Positions 55,579 through 64,000 of a DNA stretch of 64,000 bases are shown here, one piece after another. Within the stretch, counting starts at the first letter, position 1, and every line of letters begins with the position of its first letter. The position numbers and the translations under genes were made by a program. The notes under the pieces were generated by a model. That model was not told the DNA's origin. It saw nothing but the letters and a program-made list of their open reading frames with translations, and did no database searches. Source of the DNA: Actinomucor elegans (lineage: Eukaryota; Mucoromycota; Mucoromycetes; Mucorales; Mucoraceae); assembly GCA_026027325.1 (NCBI GenBank), contig JAMSLZ010000023.1:139001-203000 (forward strand), given 5' to 3'.

Positions 55579-58500
55579 CTAATCTAATGTTGTGCTAGTA
55601 GACTCATCAGGAGTTTTACTATCTAAGAAAGTGGTGATAACAAGGCTGTTATCTGTCTTGAAGGAATTGAGGACCCAAGCTGAGGACCAAGTATCATCAT
55701 GAATAACACATCGCCAATGTGCAGCCCATAGGGTATAGAAGATCGAACCCAAAATGGAAAGCACATCCACATCAAGCGGCTTGCAATCTAGACTACATAG
55801 AGTGACCAGTGCAGCCCAGATGTTCGCGTCACAGGGAAAGTCTTCATCCAAGGAGAGGAAAACAAGAGCTTGACGCCAGTAGTCGGATTTATGAGGACAA
55901 CCGACAGCAAAATGGTACAAGTCCTCATTAGCACCGCAAAGAACACAGAAAGGAGAAGGAAACTGCTGAGGAGACCAGCGATTCACCCGAGAGCGGTAAC
56001 CAATCTTGTCATGGAGCAGCCTCCACCAGGGAGTGAAAGCCTTGGCTACCATAGGAAGAGACCAAAACAAACGCCAAAAGAAAGGACGCAAAAGCAAGTG
56101 AGACGCCACAGCCAAAGGAGGACCAGGACGAGCGGAAACAACAGAGTGATCAGCGTGCCAGAAGCGACGCAAGACACCAAGAGGGAGTTTGGCAACAGAT
56201 ACCACCGAAGAGGGACCAGAAGGGACAGTCCAATGACGGGTCGATGGCATCCAGGAAGAAGCACCAGTGCGAGAAACAGGAAGAGCACGCTGTTCATCGT
56301 AAGTGAAAGCAACTTTGGACCTAATCACCGGAGGGAGAGCCAGAGAAACAGGACCAAAAGGAGGACTTAAACCATAATAAACCGACTTGACATGGCTGGA
56401 ACTTGGCAGAGCCTTATTGGAGAACAGGGTACCAGAGTGAATGTTCCAGTGGAATATGTCAGACATGAGATACTTGGGAGCAACAGACGAAGGAACAAAA
56501 CCAGGAGACAGATCATGAGCAACACCAGGAACAGAAGACACCACACAGCACAAAGGAAGATCCAGGAACCACCGAGAAGACCAAGAAGAATGCACCACCA
56601 AAGGAGGCAGCCGAACCAGAAGCTTGGTTAGATGATCCAGGGTTGGAATGCTATTCAACCGAGGCTTGAATCGGGATGGATACATCAACCAAGGGAGAAC
56701 CGAAGAATGACCAGAATAGGCTTGAAAGCAGAACACCAACCAGGGAGACACAAAATCCGAAGACACCAGAGGACGAAGCAGACGTTGAACATACACAAGA
56801 TGCAAAGCAAAGCTCTGATCTTGTATGTCCACCAGACCAACACCACCATACTTGCGAGGAAGACACAAAGAAGACCAAGACGGCGCGGGCCAAAACGATG
56901 CCACATACTTGCGCACTACTGCCTTGATATCCAGAAGCCACTTGCCAGGCACAGGAACCACACGAAGAAGATGATACACCTTGGAGAGCAACAGAGAATT
57001 CGCCACCAGACCAGTACCACGAATAGACAGGTGTCGTTCACGAAGCATGTTTGCATGCCTCTCCAACTTGACTTTGACACCATCCAGGAAATGCAGCAAC
57101 TGAGCATCGGTATGATACAGTGGATAACCAAGGTAACGCACCGAGCCAATAGACGACGAATCATGCCACTCTACACCAGCAGCAGAAGCTATATCAACCC
57201 AAGGCTGATGAGCCACACCAGAAAGAGACACCAGAACAGTCTTGCTGAGATTCACCTTGGCGTTGGAGGCACGACCATAGACCTCAAGAAGAGACAGAAG
57301 CACCAACCATTCACCAGGCGAAGACAAGAACACCTCGAGATCATCGGCATAACTGAGAAGCTTGATAGGCGCCGGAGGAGAAGAACCACTGACGAAATCA
57401 AGCGGGTAGTTACCCGTATCATCACCCAAATCAAGATGGACCTTTTGAGGGTTAGGGAGCCAAGTCCGAGGAACCACCACAGGAGCCAGAGAAACACCAG
57501 ACAGAGAAGAACAAGCCAAGACAGACCGCAACAGGGGTTCAAAAGCCAAGTTGAACAACAGAGGTGATAGTGGATCACCCTGCCTAAGGCCACGCAACTG
57601 AGGAACAGCTGCTCCTAACCACCCGTTAATGGACACGGAGATCTTGGTACCAAAGAACAAAGAAGAGAGACAACCAACCAGACCAGAAGGAAAACCAAAA
57701 CGAAGCAACACACGCCGAAGATACTCAGGATGGACCCGATCATACGCCTTCTCTTGATCAAGTAACACCGCAACTTGAGGAAGGTTTGGAGCCACCGACC
57801 GAAGATTAGCCATCAACGTTTGATTCAACCACCCATTATCCGAGATCAATCGATGAGGAAGGAACCCAGTTTGATAGGGGTTGATCAGCTTTGGAAGAAC
57901 ACGGTTGAACCTATTGGCCAGCAACTTGGTAAACAACTTGGCATCCGAGTTGATCAGAGAGAGAGGACGCCAGTTAGCCAAGAGCAGAGGATCACCTTTC
58001 TTGAACAAAAGCACCATCCGAGTTTGTTGCCACGAAGGAGGAAACACACCAGAGAAAGCACCACCAAGGACTGCCACCAGCAAGTCCAGAAAAGGTCGCG
58101 AACGACCAGCCAAGTAATGATATACCTCGAAAGGAATACCATCCATGCCAGGAGACCGAGACCTAGGGGCGTGAGCCAGTAGATCCAGCACCGTAACGGC
58201 ATTAGGCAGAGCCATCAGATACTTGACATCATCCGAAGACAACACCACTTCTTCAGGAATACCATTCAAAAGAGAGTCCACGGCTTCGGCATCGATGTCG
58301 TCCGGGGTGTATAGCTTTTGGTAAAAACCGCGAGCCTCCCGAAGTATATCAGCCGCTTCCACCAAGACCTCACCAGTAGTAGAGCACTTCAAGGACTGGA
58401 TTGTCTGTTGAGACTGGCGATCCTTGATGACACGATAGAAATACTTGTTGTTACGTTCACCCAGTTCATGCCAACGAGTGGCAGAGCGAAGCATATTCTG

Positions 58501-59631
58501 GCGTGTTTCTTTCTGAATCTGACCATCAATCAATTTCTCTAGCTCATGCACCACCTGAAGAGGAAGTGAATCATCACTAGGTTGAATTGACGGTGTAGCA
58601 TCACTAGCCATAACACCTGAGACAGAAGAGGAAACAGCCTTCATACGTTCCTGTTGTAAAGCAGCAACCTTGTTCTTGAATCGAGCCTTAGCACCCCAAG
58701 CGTACTTTTGCGCACAGCACTTGAGCAACAACTTGAAAGATTCCCATTGAGATTGGACCCTCAAAGGTTCACCCTTACCACCAGAGCTAGCATTGTCACC
58801 ATCACCACCAGAAGATTCGAAAAAGAGAGACACCGTCTTGTCCAGCAATAGGAGAAACTCTGAATCCTCCAGCAGAGTGGGATTAAAGCGCCAACAGCCA
58901 GGACCAATACGAGCACAAGCAGGCTGCAGATCGATTGTCAGAAGACAGTGATCGGTCCACACACCAGGAACATAATGGACTTGACCATTCACCAACCGAG
59001 TCACCAGAGAAGTATGACCAAAGATATAATCAATAGTAGTACCAGCCCTAGGAAAAGTAATAGGACCGTCCGGGAAACAGTTGTTAAAGTGGAGGCGAAG
59101 CCAATCATACAGCGGAGCCACAGAGGAAAGACTTGTCTCGGCAGAAGAGTGCAGATGAATGTTGAAGTCACCTACCAACATCCAAGGCGTGTTGGACACC
59201 TCAGACCACAAAGCAAGAGAGAGAAAAGATTGTATAAACAGTGGACGGTCCGAAGACTGTGCCGGTGCATAGATATTGGCCACACGACACAAGACATTAT
59301 GCTGGGCATCCTTGACAGTAGCCACAACACAACGCTCATCCAGGAGAACTTGAGTAGCATCCAAAGAAAGACCAGGCTTGAGGCAGACAATGGCACAATG
59401 TTTGGACACCACAAAGGGACAGCGAGGAAAGAAGAAAGAGAAAGAGCGGATTTGATGATCAGTGAGAGAAGATTGAGAATAGAAGTGAGATACCTCTTGC
59501 AAGCAAAGGATATCCACACCGAGAGAACGAGCGCGTAGGTAAGAAGCGAACTCCTTTTGTGCTGTTTTTTGGGACTCCATAAAAATGCTACGCACATTTA
59601 AGGAACCCAATCGAATGTTTTGACCTAGCAT
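55579..59631 (-). CDS. LINE-3 ORF2: APE endonuclease, reverse transcriptase, CCHC finger
   Basis: The 1350-residue protein nicks the target and copies the LINE RNA. The endonuclease (residues 1-240) shows N in LNVRS, E in CLQEVSH, Y in NIYAPAQ, D/N in LVGDFNIH, D in TIDYIFGH and D/H in WTDHCLL. The RT (about 500-800) shows FKKGDPLLLANWRPLSLI, the catalytic D of LDQEKAYDRV, RGLRQGDPLSPLLF and the YADD box LLSYADDLEVF. The thumb continues to SVRYLGYPLY. The zf-RVT-like finger C-x2-C-x7-H-x4-C (CVLCGANEDLYHFAVGC) is near residue 1255. The start ATG overlaps the ORF1 stop by one base. No stop or frameshift. Confidence 0.96.
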   Translation of the reverse strand: MLGQNIRLGSLNVRSIFMESQKTAQKEFASYLRARSLGVDILCLQEVSHFYSQSSLTDHQIRSFSFFFPRCPFVVSKHCAIVCLKPGLSLDATQVLLDERCVVATVKDAQHNVLCRVANIYAPAQSSDRPLFIQSFLSLALWSEVSNTPWMLVGDFNIHLHSSAETSLSSVAPLYDWLRLHFNNCFPDGPITFPRAGTTIDYIFGHTSLVTRLVNGQVHYVPGVWTDHCLLTIDLQPACARIGPGCWRFNPTLLEDSEFLLLLDKTVSLFFESSGGDGDNASSGGKGEPLRVQSQWESFKLLLKCCAQKYAWGAKARFKNKVAALQQERMKAVSSSVSGVMASDATPSIQPSDDSLPLQVVHELEKLIDGQIQKETRQNMLRSATRWHELGERNNKYFYRVIKDRQSQQTIQSLKCSTTGEVLVEAADILREARGFYQKLYTPDDIDAEAVDSLLNGIPEEVVLSSDDVKYLMALPNAVTVLDLLAHAPRSRSPGMDGIPFEVYHYLAGRSRPFLDLLVAVLGGAFSGVFPPSWQQTRMVLLFKKGDPLLLANWRPLSLINSDAKLFTKLLANRFNRVLPKLINPYQTGFLPHRLISDNGWLNQTLMANLRSVAPNLPQVAVLLDQEKAYDRVHPEYLRRVLLRFGFPSGLVGCLSSLFFGTKISVSINGWLGAAVPQLRGLRQGDPLSPLLFNLAFEPLLRSVLACSSLSGVSLAPVVVPRTWLPNPQKVHLDLGDDTGNYPLDFVSGSSPPAPIKLLSYADDLEVFLSSPGEWLVLLSLLEVYGRASNAKVNLSKTVLVSLSGVAHQPWVDIASAAGVEWHDSSSIGSVRYLGYPLYHTDAQLLHFLDGVKVKLERHANMLRERHLSIRGTGLVANSLLLSKVYHLLRVVPVPGKWLLDIKAVVRKYVASFWPAPSWSSLCLPRKYGGVGLVDIQDQSFALHLVYVQRLLRPLVSSDFVSPWLVFCFQAYSGHSSVLPWLMYPSRFKPRLNSIPTLDHLTKLLVRLPPLVVHSSWSSRWFLDLPLCCVVSSVPGVAHDLSPGFVPSSVAPKYLMSDIFHWNIHSGTLFSNKALPSSSHVKSVYYGLSPPFGPVSLALPPVIRSKVAFTYDEQRALPVSRTGASSWMPSTRHWTVPSGPSSVVSVAKLPLGVLRRFWHADHSVVSARPGPPLAVASHLLLRPFFWRLFWSLPMVAKAFTPWWRLLHDKIGYRSRVNRWSPQQFPSPFCVLCGANEDLYHFAVGCPHKSDYWRQALVFLSLDEDFPCDANIWAALVTLCSLDCKPLDVDVLSILGSIFYTLWAAHWRCVIHDDTWSSAWVLNSFKTDNSLVITTFLDSKTPDESTSTTLD

Positions 59632-61097
59632 TATACCCTATGGGCAGAAGAAGAAGACTTGGAAGACTTGGACGTCTTGATAGCAGAAGCAGAAGCCTTG
59701 GTCTTCGCCACATTCACAATGTTCTTTTTAAGAAAGTCAATCTTGTTTTGAGTTTTGACCTTGACTTTGCTTAAATCCATCATCTCTTGCACCGTATCAA
59801 CCTTCATAGTTGAAGCAACCTCGTAGTCAGCAAACTTGGAAGCTCGAGCACCAGTAGGACTGTTGGGATCGTACTCTACTCTCTCGCCAGAGAGCAGAGG
59901 ATCACCCTCACCATCGAGCTCCATGACTTCAATGATTGAGTCATCACCAGGAACACCACCAGAGACACCACCAGCAACACCAGAGGCAACACCAGAGACA
60001 CCAGAGACACCACCAGCAACACCAGAGGCAACACCAGAGACACCAGAGATACCACCAGAGACACCAACCAAGGGCTCAGAATCGCCCTCCTGCTCAACCA
60101 GTTCAATAGGAGCCTCTTCAACAACTACAACATCATCTTTTGGCGTAGGGTCAAGGCCAGATTTCTTTGCACCAGACAAAGCCACATAATCGTCCAGTTC
60201 AGCCTCGAAAGACTTCACTGCTTGCTTCTTGACCTTGCAGAACCTAGCCGTATGGCCTTTCTCGCGACAAGAGAAACACGTACGCTTAGCCAACTCAGGA
60301 CAGTCCTTACGAACATGTCCTGACAAACGACAAAAGTGACAAACAGGGGGCGCATTCTTGAACTGGGCAGGGGCAAACATGTCCCAAGCACTCAGGTACA
60401 GCATTCTTGTCAAAGGCTGAGGAGGAACCACCTCACCATCCTCACCTTCCATGCCTACCGACGTATCAATGAGCACCGACATCTTGCCCTCGAAATAGCC
60501 TTTGTGGGTATACTTCTTCAACTGGTATACCTTACCATAGAAGGCCAAAGAATCCAACATGTCCACCAAAAAGGTAGCTCTGTTCGGAGTACAACATAGC
60601 AAATTAAACTGAACATGGGTCAGATTACCACCCACAGAAGAGCCAGAGCCAGAAGCAGCAGAAGTCGATACGGCCTTGTACACCACACCATTGACAACAA
60701 CACCATCATTAACGGCCTTGGTAGCATCATCCTTAGCGTCAAAATTGGCTTCAACAAGAAGGTCACCACCAGCATTAGCGCGCATGGAACTAATGTGTCT
60801 AAAATCCACATTAGTATCAATTTGTTCTTCTATGACCTTATAGGCACCAGTGCGGTCACCAAACAGCTTCCCAGGGAAGGAGAACAGAACAGAACTTGAG
60901 CAAAGCGCCTGCTCCACCAGAGCAGCGGCTTTGCGCACCAAAAGTTCGGACTTGAGGTCATCATCTTCAAAGATGACCTCACCAACAAGAGGAACAGCAG
61001 CATTGTCGACATTACGTCGACCAGGAGTCAATGGAACCTTCTTGGAGGCACCACGGGCAACAACAGTCGTCCAGGACACGGCAGAATTTTCAGTCAT
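59631..61097 (-). CDS. LINE-3 ORF1, zinc-knuckle RNA-binding protein
   Basis: The start at 61097 (MTENSAVSW) is chosen because every copy in the window begins there; an in-frame ATG at 61211 would add 38 residues from the 5' untranslated region. The product is 488 aa. It has the globular N-terminal region, two CCHC knuckles (CHFCRLSGHVRKDC and CFSCREKGHTARFC), and a repeat made of two copies of GVSGVSGVASGVAG. An acidic segment and a basic end (SKSSSSAHRV) follow. It is close to LINE-4 ORF1 but has a longer repeat. The stop is in TAATG with ORF2. Confidence 0.92.
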   Translation of the reverse strand: MTENSAVSWTTVVARGASKKVPLTPGRRNVDNAAVPLVGEVIFEDDDLKSELLVRKAAALVEQALCSSSVLFSFPGKLFGDRTGAYKVIEEQIDTNVDFRHISSMRANAGGDLLVEANFDAKDDATKAVNDGVVVNGVVYKAVSTSAASGSGSSVGGNLTHVQFNLLCCTPNRATFLVDMLDSLAFYGKVYQLKKYTHKGYFEGKMSVLIDTSVGMEGEDGEVVPPQPLTRMLYLSAWDMFAPAQFKNAPPVCHFCRLSGHVRKDCPELAKRTCFSCREKGHTARFCKVKKQAVKSFEAELDDYVALSGAKKSGLDPTPKDDVVVVEEAPIELVEQEGDSEPLVGVSGGISGVSGVASGVAGGVSGVSGVASGVAGGVSGGVPGDDSIIEVMELDGEGDPLLSGERVEYDPNSPTGARASKFADYEVASTMKVDTVQEMMDLSKVKVKTQNKIDFLKKNIVNVAKTKASASAIKTSKSSKSSSSAHRV

Positions 61098-61350
61098 GTG
61101 CCAGATTTCTTGAAATTGGCGAGATTGTGAGAAAAAGTTTTTAAGATGTCGAAATTGGCGAATTGAGATGTCAAGATCGAGCGAAATGTGCAAAAAGTTG
61201 GAGATGTGCAAAAATAATTATACCACCAGAAGCGCAGCGACGAGTAGAATACGAATACGAAACAAGCGGAGATGGATGGATTGAATTGAGCGAGATATCG
61301 ACAAAAAACCAGACGGATGCAAAATTTTTTGTAAAAAGTGATCTTTAAGC

Positions 61351-61766
61351 TAAAAAGTGATCTTTAAGCGGTACCTTAAAAACGTTTATACACCGAAGCT
61401 CATACAAAAAAAAAGGTTTATACTCCGAAGCGCACATACTCTCGAAACACTTACCTTTCCCATATTACCTTTCCCTCATATTACCTTTCCCATATACGTA
61501 ACCTCAGCAGAAAGTTGAAAAATTAAAAAATGAAACAACACATTTACAACTTATGCAGAGACAGTGTTGTTTACAAGCTTTCACTGATATATGATCAGCA
61601 ATAAGTTGGAGTAATATTTTGTATATTGTAAAACATTTGTTATAAGACATATTTTAATATGTAAAAGTTATAATTATATATCATAAATAATATTTATTAC
61701 TAATAATTCTATTGTAAAAACGTTATATTTACCATTCAAATCTATAACTAATGACAAAAAATAATA
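61351..61766. other. Unique AT-rich core between divergent LINEs
   Basis: No gene is found. The left end is the 3' side of a LINE 5' end (61351-61370). A tail-type micro-insertion lies at about 61400-61415 between GTTTATACACCGAAGC and GTTTATACTCCGAAGC (one mismatch). Three copies of TTACCTTTCCCATAT-like sequence stand in tandem at 61450-61498. From 61600 to 61760 the sequence is extremely AT-rich (for example TTATAATTATATATCATAA). Confidence 0.7.
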
Positions 61767-62000
61767 ATGGCACTTTCGCTTAAAGATCACTACTGGTTTT
61801 TGTCAATATCTCGCTCAATTCAATTCATCCATCTCCAAAAGATCACTTTTTTTACAAAAAATTTTGCATCCGTCTGGTTTTTTGTCGAGGCTCTTTCAAG
61901 GCTCTTTCGCTTAAAGATCACTTTTTACAAAAAAAAAAAAAAAAAATACAAAAAATACAAAAAAAAAAAAAAACTTTTTACAAAAATTTTGCATCCGTCT

Positions 62001-62031
<31 letters not shown>

Positions 62032-62036
62032 GTCAA
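61767..62036 (+). repeat. Array of truncated LINE 5' ends with tail insertions
   Basis: At least four partial copies of the LINE 5' end (GCTCTTTCGCTTAAAGATCAC...) follow one another in the same orientation: 61770-61834, 61836-61886, 61898-61933 and 61973-62010. Within them a stretch with two ATACAAAAAA units (61934-61972) lies between copies of ACTTTTTACAAAAA (61920-61933 and 61973-61986), a tail-only insertion. A long T tract (62003-62031) precedes LINE-4. Confidence 0.78.
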
Positions 62037-62297
62037 GGCTCTTTCGCTTAAAGATCACTTTTTACAAAAAATTTTGCATCCGTCTGGTTTTTTGTCGATA
62101 TCTCGCTCAATTCAATCCATCCATCTCCGCTTGTTTCGTATTCGTATTCTACTCGTCGCTGCGCTTCTGGTGGTATAATTATTTTTGCACATCTCCAACT
62201 TTTTGCACATTTCGCTCGATCTTGACATCTCAATTCGCCAATTTCGACATTTCAAAAACTTTTTTCTCAATCTCGCCAATTTCAAGAAATCTGGCAC

Positions 62298-63725
62298 ATG
62301 ACTGAAAATTCTTCCGTGTCCTGGACGACTGTTGTTGCCCGTGGTGCCTCTAAGAAGGTTCCATTGACTCCTGGTCGACGTAATGTCGACAATGCTGCTG
62401 TTCCTCTTATTGGTGAGGTCATCTTTGAAGATGATGACCTCAAGTCCGAACTTTTGGTGCGCAAAGCCGCTGCTCTGGTGGAGCAGGCGCTTTGCTCAAG
62501 TTCTGTTCTGTTCTCCTTCCCTGGGAAGCTGTTTGGTGACCGCACTGGTGCCTATAAGGTCATAGAAGAACAAATTGGTACTAATGTGGATTTTAGACAC
62601 ATTAGTTCCATGCGCGCAAATGCTGGTGGTGACCTTCTTGTTGAAGCCAATTTTGACGCTAAGGATGATGCTACCAAGGCCGTTAATGATGGTGTTGTTG
62701 TCAACGGTGTGGTGTACAAGGCTGTATCGACTTCTACTGGTTCTGGCTCTGGCTCTTCTGTGGGTGGTAATCTGACCCAAGTTCAGTTTAATTTGGTGTG
62801 TTGTACTCCGAACAGAGCTACCTTTTTGGTGGACATGTTGGATTCTTTGGCCTTCTATGGTAAGGTATACCAGTTGAAGAAGTATACCCACAAAGGCTAT
62901 TTCGAGGGCAAGATGTCGGTGCTCATTGATACGTCGGTAGGCATGGAAGGTGAGGATGGTGAGGTGGTTCCTCCTCAGCCTTTGACAAGAATGCTGTACC
63001 TGAGTGCTTGGGACATGTTTGCCCCTGCTCAGTTCAAGAATGCGCCCCCTGTTTGTCACTTTTGTCGTTTGTCAGGACATGTTCGTAAGGACTGTCCTGA
63101 GTTGGCTAAGCGTACGTGTTTCTCTTGTCGCGAGAAAGGCCATACGGCTAGGTTCTGCAAGGTTAAGAAACAAGCAGTGAAGTCTTTCGAGGCTGAACTG
63201 GACGATTATGTGGCTTTGTCTGGTGCAAAGAAATCTGGCCTTGATCCTACGCCAAAAGATGATGTTGTAGTTGTTGAAGAGGCTCCCATTGAACTGGTTG
63301 AGCAGGATGGCGATTCTGAGCCCTTGGTTGGTGTCTCTGGTGGTATCTCTGGTGTTGTCTCTGGTGTCTCTGGTGGTGTCTCTGGTGGTGTCTCCGGTGG
63401 TGTTCCTGGTGATGACTCAATCATTGAAGTCATGGAGCTCGATGGTGAGGGTGATCCTCTGCTCTCTGGCGAGAGAGTAGAGTACGATCCCAACAGTCCT
63501 ACTGGTGCTCGAGCTTCCAAGTTTGCTGACTACGAGGTTGCCTCAACTATGAAGGTTGATACGGTGCAAGAGATGATGGATTTGAGTAAAGTCAAGGTCA
63601 AAACTCAAAACAAGATTGACTTTCTCAAGAAGAATATTGTGAATGTGGCGAAGACCAAGGCTTCTGCTTCTGCTATCAAGACGTCCAAGTCTTCCAAGTC
63701 TTCTTCTTCTGCCCATAGGGTATAA
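62298..63725 (+). CDS. LINE-4 ORF1, zinc-knuckle RNA-binding protein
   Basis: The 475-residue product starts MTENSSVSW and has the same plan as LINE-3 ORF1: a globular N-terminal half, two CCHC knuckles (CHFCRLSGHVRKDC and CFSCREKGHTARFC), a Gly/Ser/Val repeat (GVSGGVSGGVSGGV), an acidic linker and a basic C-terminus (SKSSSSAHRV). Only scattered substitutions separate it from LINE-3 outside the repeat, which is about 13 residues shorter here. The stop TAA overlaps the ORF2 ATG (TAATG at 63723-63727). Confidence 0.93.
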   Translation: MTENSSVSWTTVVARGASKKVPLTPGRRNVDNAAVPLIGEVIFEDDDLKSELLVRKAAALVEQALCSSSVLFSFPGKLFGDRTGAYKVIEEQIGTNVDFRHISSMRANAGGDLLVEANFDAKDDATKAVNDGVVVNGVVYKAVSTSTGSGSGSSVGGNLTQVQFNLVCCTPNRATFLVDMLDSLAFYGKVYQLKKYTHKGYFEGKMSVLIDTSVGMEGEDGEVVPPQPLTRMLYLSAWDMFAPAQFKNAPPVCHFCRLSGHVRKDCPELAKRTCFSCREKGHTARFCKVKKQAVKSFEAELDDYVALSGAKKSGLDPTPKDDVVVVEEAPIELVEQDGDSEPLVGVSGGISGVVSGVSGGVSGGVSGGVPGDDSIIEVMELDGEGDPLLSGERVEYDPNSPTGARASKFADYEVASTMKVDTVQEMMDLSKVKVKTQNKIDFLKKNIVNVAKTKASASAIKTSKSSKSSSSAHRV

Positions 63726-64000
63726 TGCTAGGTCAAAACATTCGATTGGGTTCCTTAAATGTGCGTAGCATTTTTATGGAGTCCCAAAAAACTACACAAA
63801 AGGAGTTCGCTTCTTACCTACGCGCTCGTTCTCTTGGTGTGGATATCCTTTGCTTGCAAGAGGTATCTCACTTCTATTCTCAATCTTCTCTCACTGATCA
63901 TCAAATCCGCTCTTTCTCTTTCTTCTTTCCTCGCTGTCCCTTTGTGGTGTCCAAACATTGTGCCATTGTCTGTCTCAAGCCTGGTCTTTCTTTGGATGCT
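63725..64000 (+). CDS. LINE-4 ORF2, N-terminal part only
   Basis: The frame begins at 63725 in the TAATG overlap and is open to the window edge. It shows the start of the APE endonuclease (IRLGSLNVRSIFMES, SLGVDILCLQEVSH, FPRCPFVVSKHCAIVCLKPG), matching LINE-3 ORF2. Whether the rest is intact cannot be seen. Confidence 0.93.
   Translation, partial: MLGQNIRLGSLNVRSIFMESQKTTQKEFASYLRARSLGVDILCLQEVSHFYSQSSLTDHQIRSFSFFFPRCPFVVSKHCAIVCLKPGLSLDA

Larger units (their letters stand above)
55501..61350 (-). mobile_element. LINE-3: full-length, apparently intact LINE
   Basis: The element runs from 61350 (5') to a 21-base T tract at 55501 (the poly-A tail). A target duplication TAAAAAGTGATCT of at least 13 bases (55488-55500 and 61351-61363) shows that it landed inside another LINE 5' end. 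ORF1 and ORF2 are both intact, so this is the best candidate for an active source element in the window. Its 5' end lacks the first nine bases seen in LINE-1. Confidence 0.95.
62037..64000 (+). mobile_element. LINE-4: plus-strand LINE running off the window
   Basis: The element starts GGCTCTTTCGCTTAAAGATC at 62037. The 5' untranslated region, ORF1 (62298-63725) and the first 92 codons of ORF2 are present; the rest is beyond the window. It is nearly identical to LINE-3 but on the opposite strand, so the two form a head-to-head pair. Confidence 0.95.

Noticed and set aside
61450..61498. Triple TTACCTTTCCCATAT as telomere-like repeats
   Set aside because: The unit does not resemble the TTAGGG-type telomere of fungi and is only about three units long.
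61163..62233. Identical 61-codon frames at LINE 5' ends (also 26201-26386, 26419-26604, 41922-42107)
   Set aside because: They are antisense to the LINE 5' untranslated region and are identical only because that DNA is conserved; no start context or family supports a protein.

Overview
The window looks like transposon-packed heterochromatin from an early-diverging fungus, most likely one of the Mucorales. The signs are short GT-AG introns, an AT-rich background, a chromodomain Ty3/gypsy element, and many copies of a two-ORF LINE whose layout (zinc-knuckle ORF1; APE endonuclease plus reverse transcriptase ORF2) resembles the Grem-LINE1 elements known from Mucor pericentromeres. The taxonomic call is inference. 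The only host genes I can support are one tRNA-Lys, one broken small secreted-protein gene and one broken AT-rich gene of unknown origin.

Layout: (1) 81-3653, a solo LTR split by an apparently intact PIF/Harbinger element (354-3619) with transposase and Myb/NAM-like genes. (2) 4920-13649, a three-level nest: solo LTR, split by a decayed Tc1/mariner, itself split by an apparently intact CACTA element (CACTA-1). (3) 13650-15900, solo LTRs, degenerate LTR-like repeats and tRNA-Lys(CTT). (4) 16125-19613, a mosaic of LINE, mariner and CACTA pieces, including a second mariner (16253-17869). (5) 19614-26033, a chromodomain Ty3/gypsy element with LTRs identical by eye and a solo LTR inside pol. (6) 26034-27302, LINE 5' ends in inverted repeat, a broken small secreted-protein gene and nested LINE tails. 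(7) 27303-34585, CACTA-2, decayed. (8) 34586-35911, a LINE piece and a very AT-rich gene remnant. (9) 35912-61350, three nearly complete LINEs on the minus strand (LINE-1, -2, -3); CACTA-3 (43751-51151) sits inside LINE-2. (10) 61351-62036, a unique AT-rich core plus LINE 5' scraps, followed by LINE-4 on the plus strand, so two almost identical LINEs point away from the core.

Three things stand out. The CACTA elements share a two-gene divergent design: a six-exon Tnp2-like transposase and a three-exon accessory gene of unknown function, with intron positions kept in three diverged copies. At least six places carry a tiny insertion consisting only of a LINE 3' tail (mostly 14-19 bp) between target duplications of about 14-16 bp. 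The head-to-head LINE pair around the core at 61.35-62.04 kb is a candidate centromere-like layout that can be tested.
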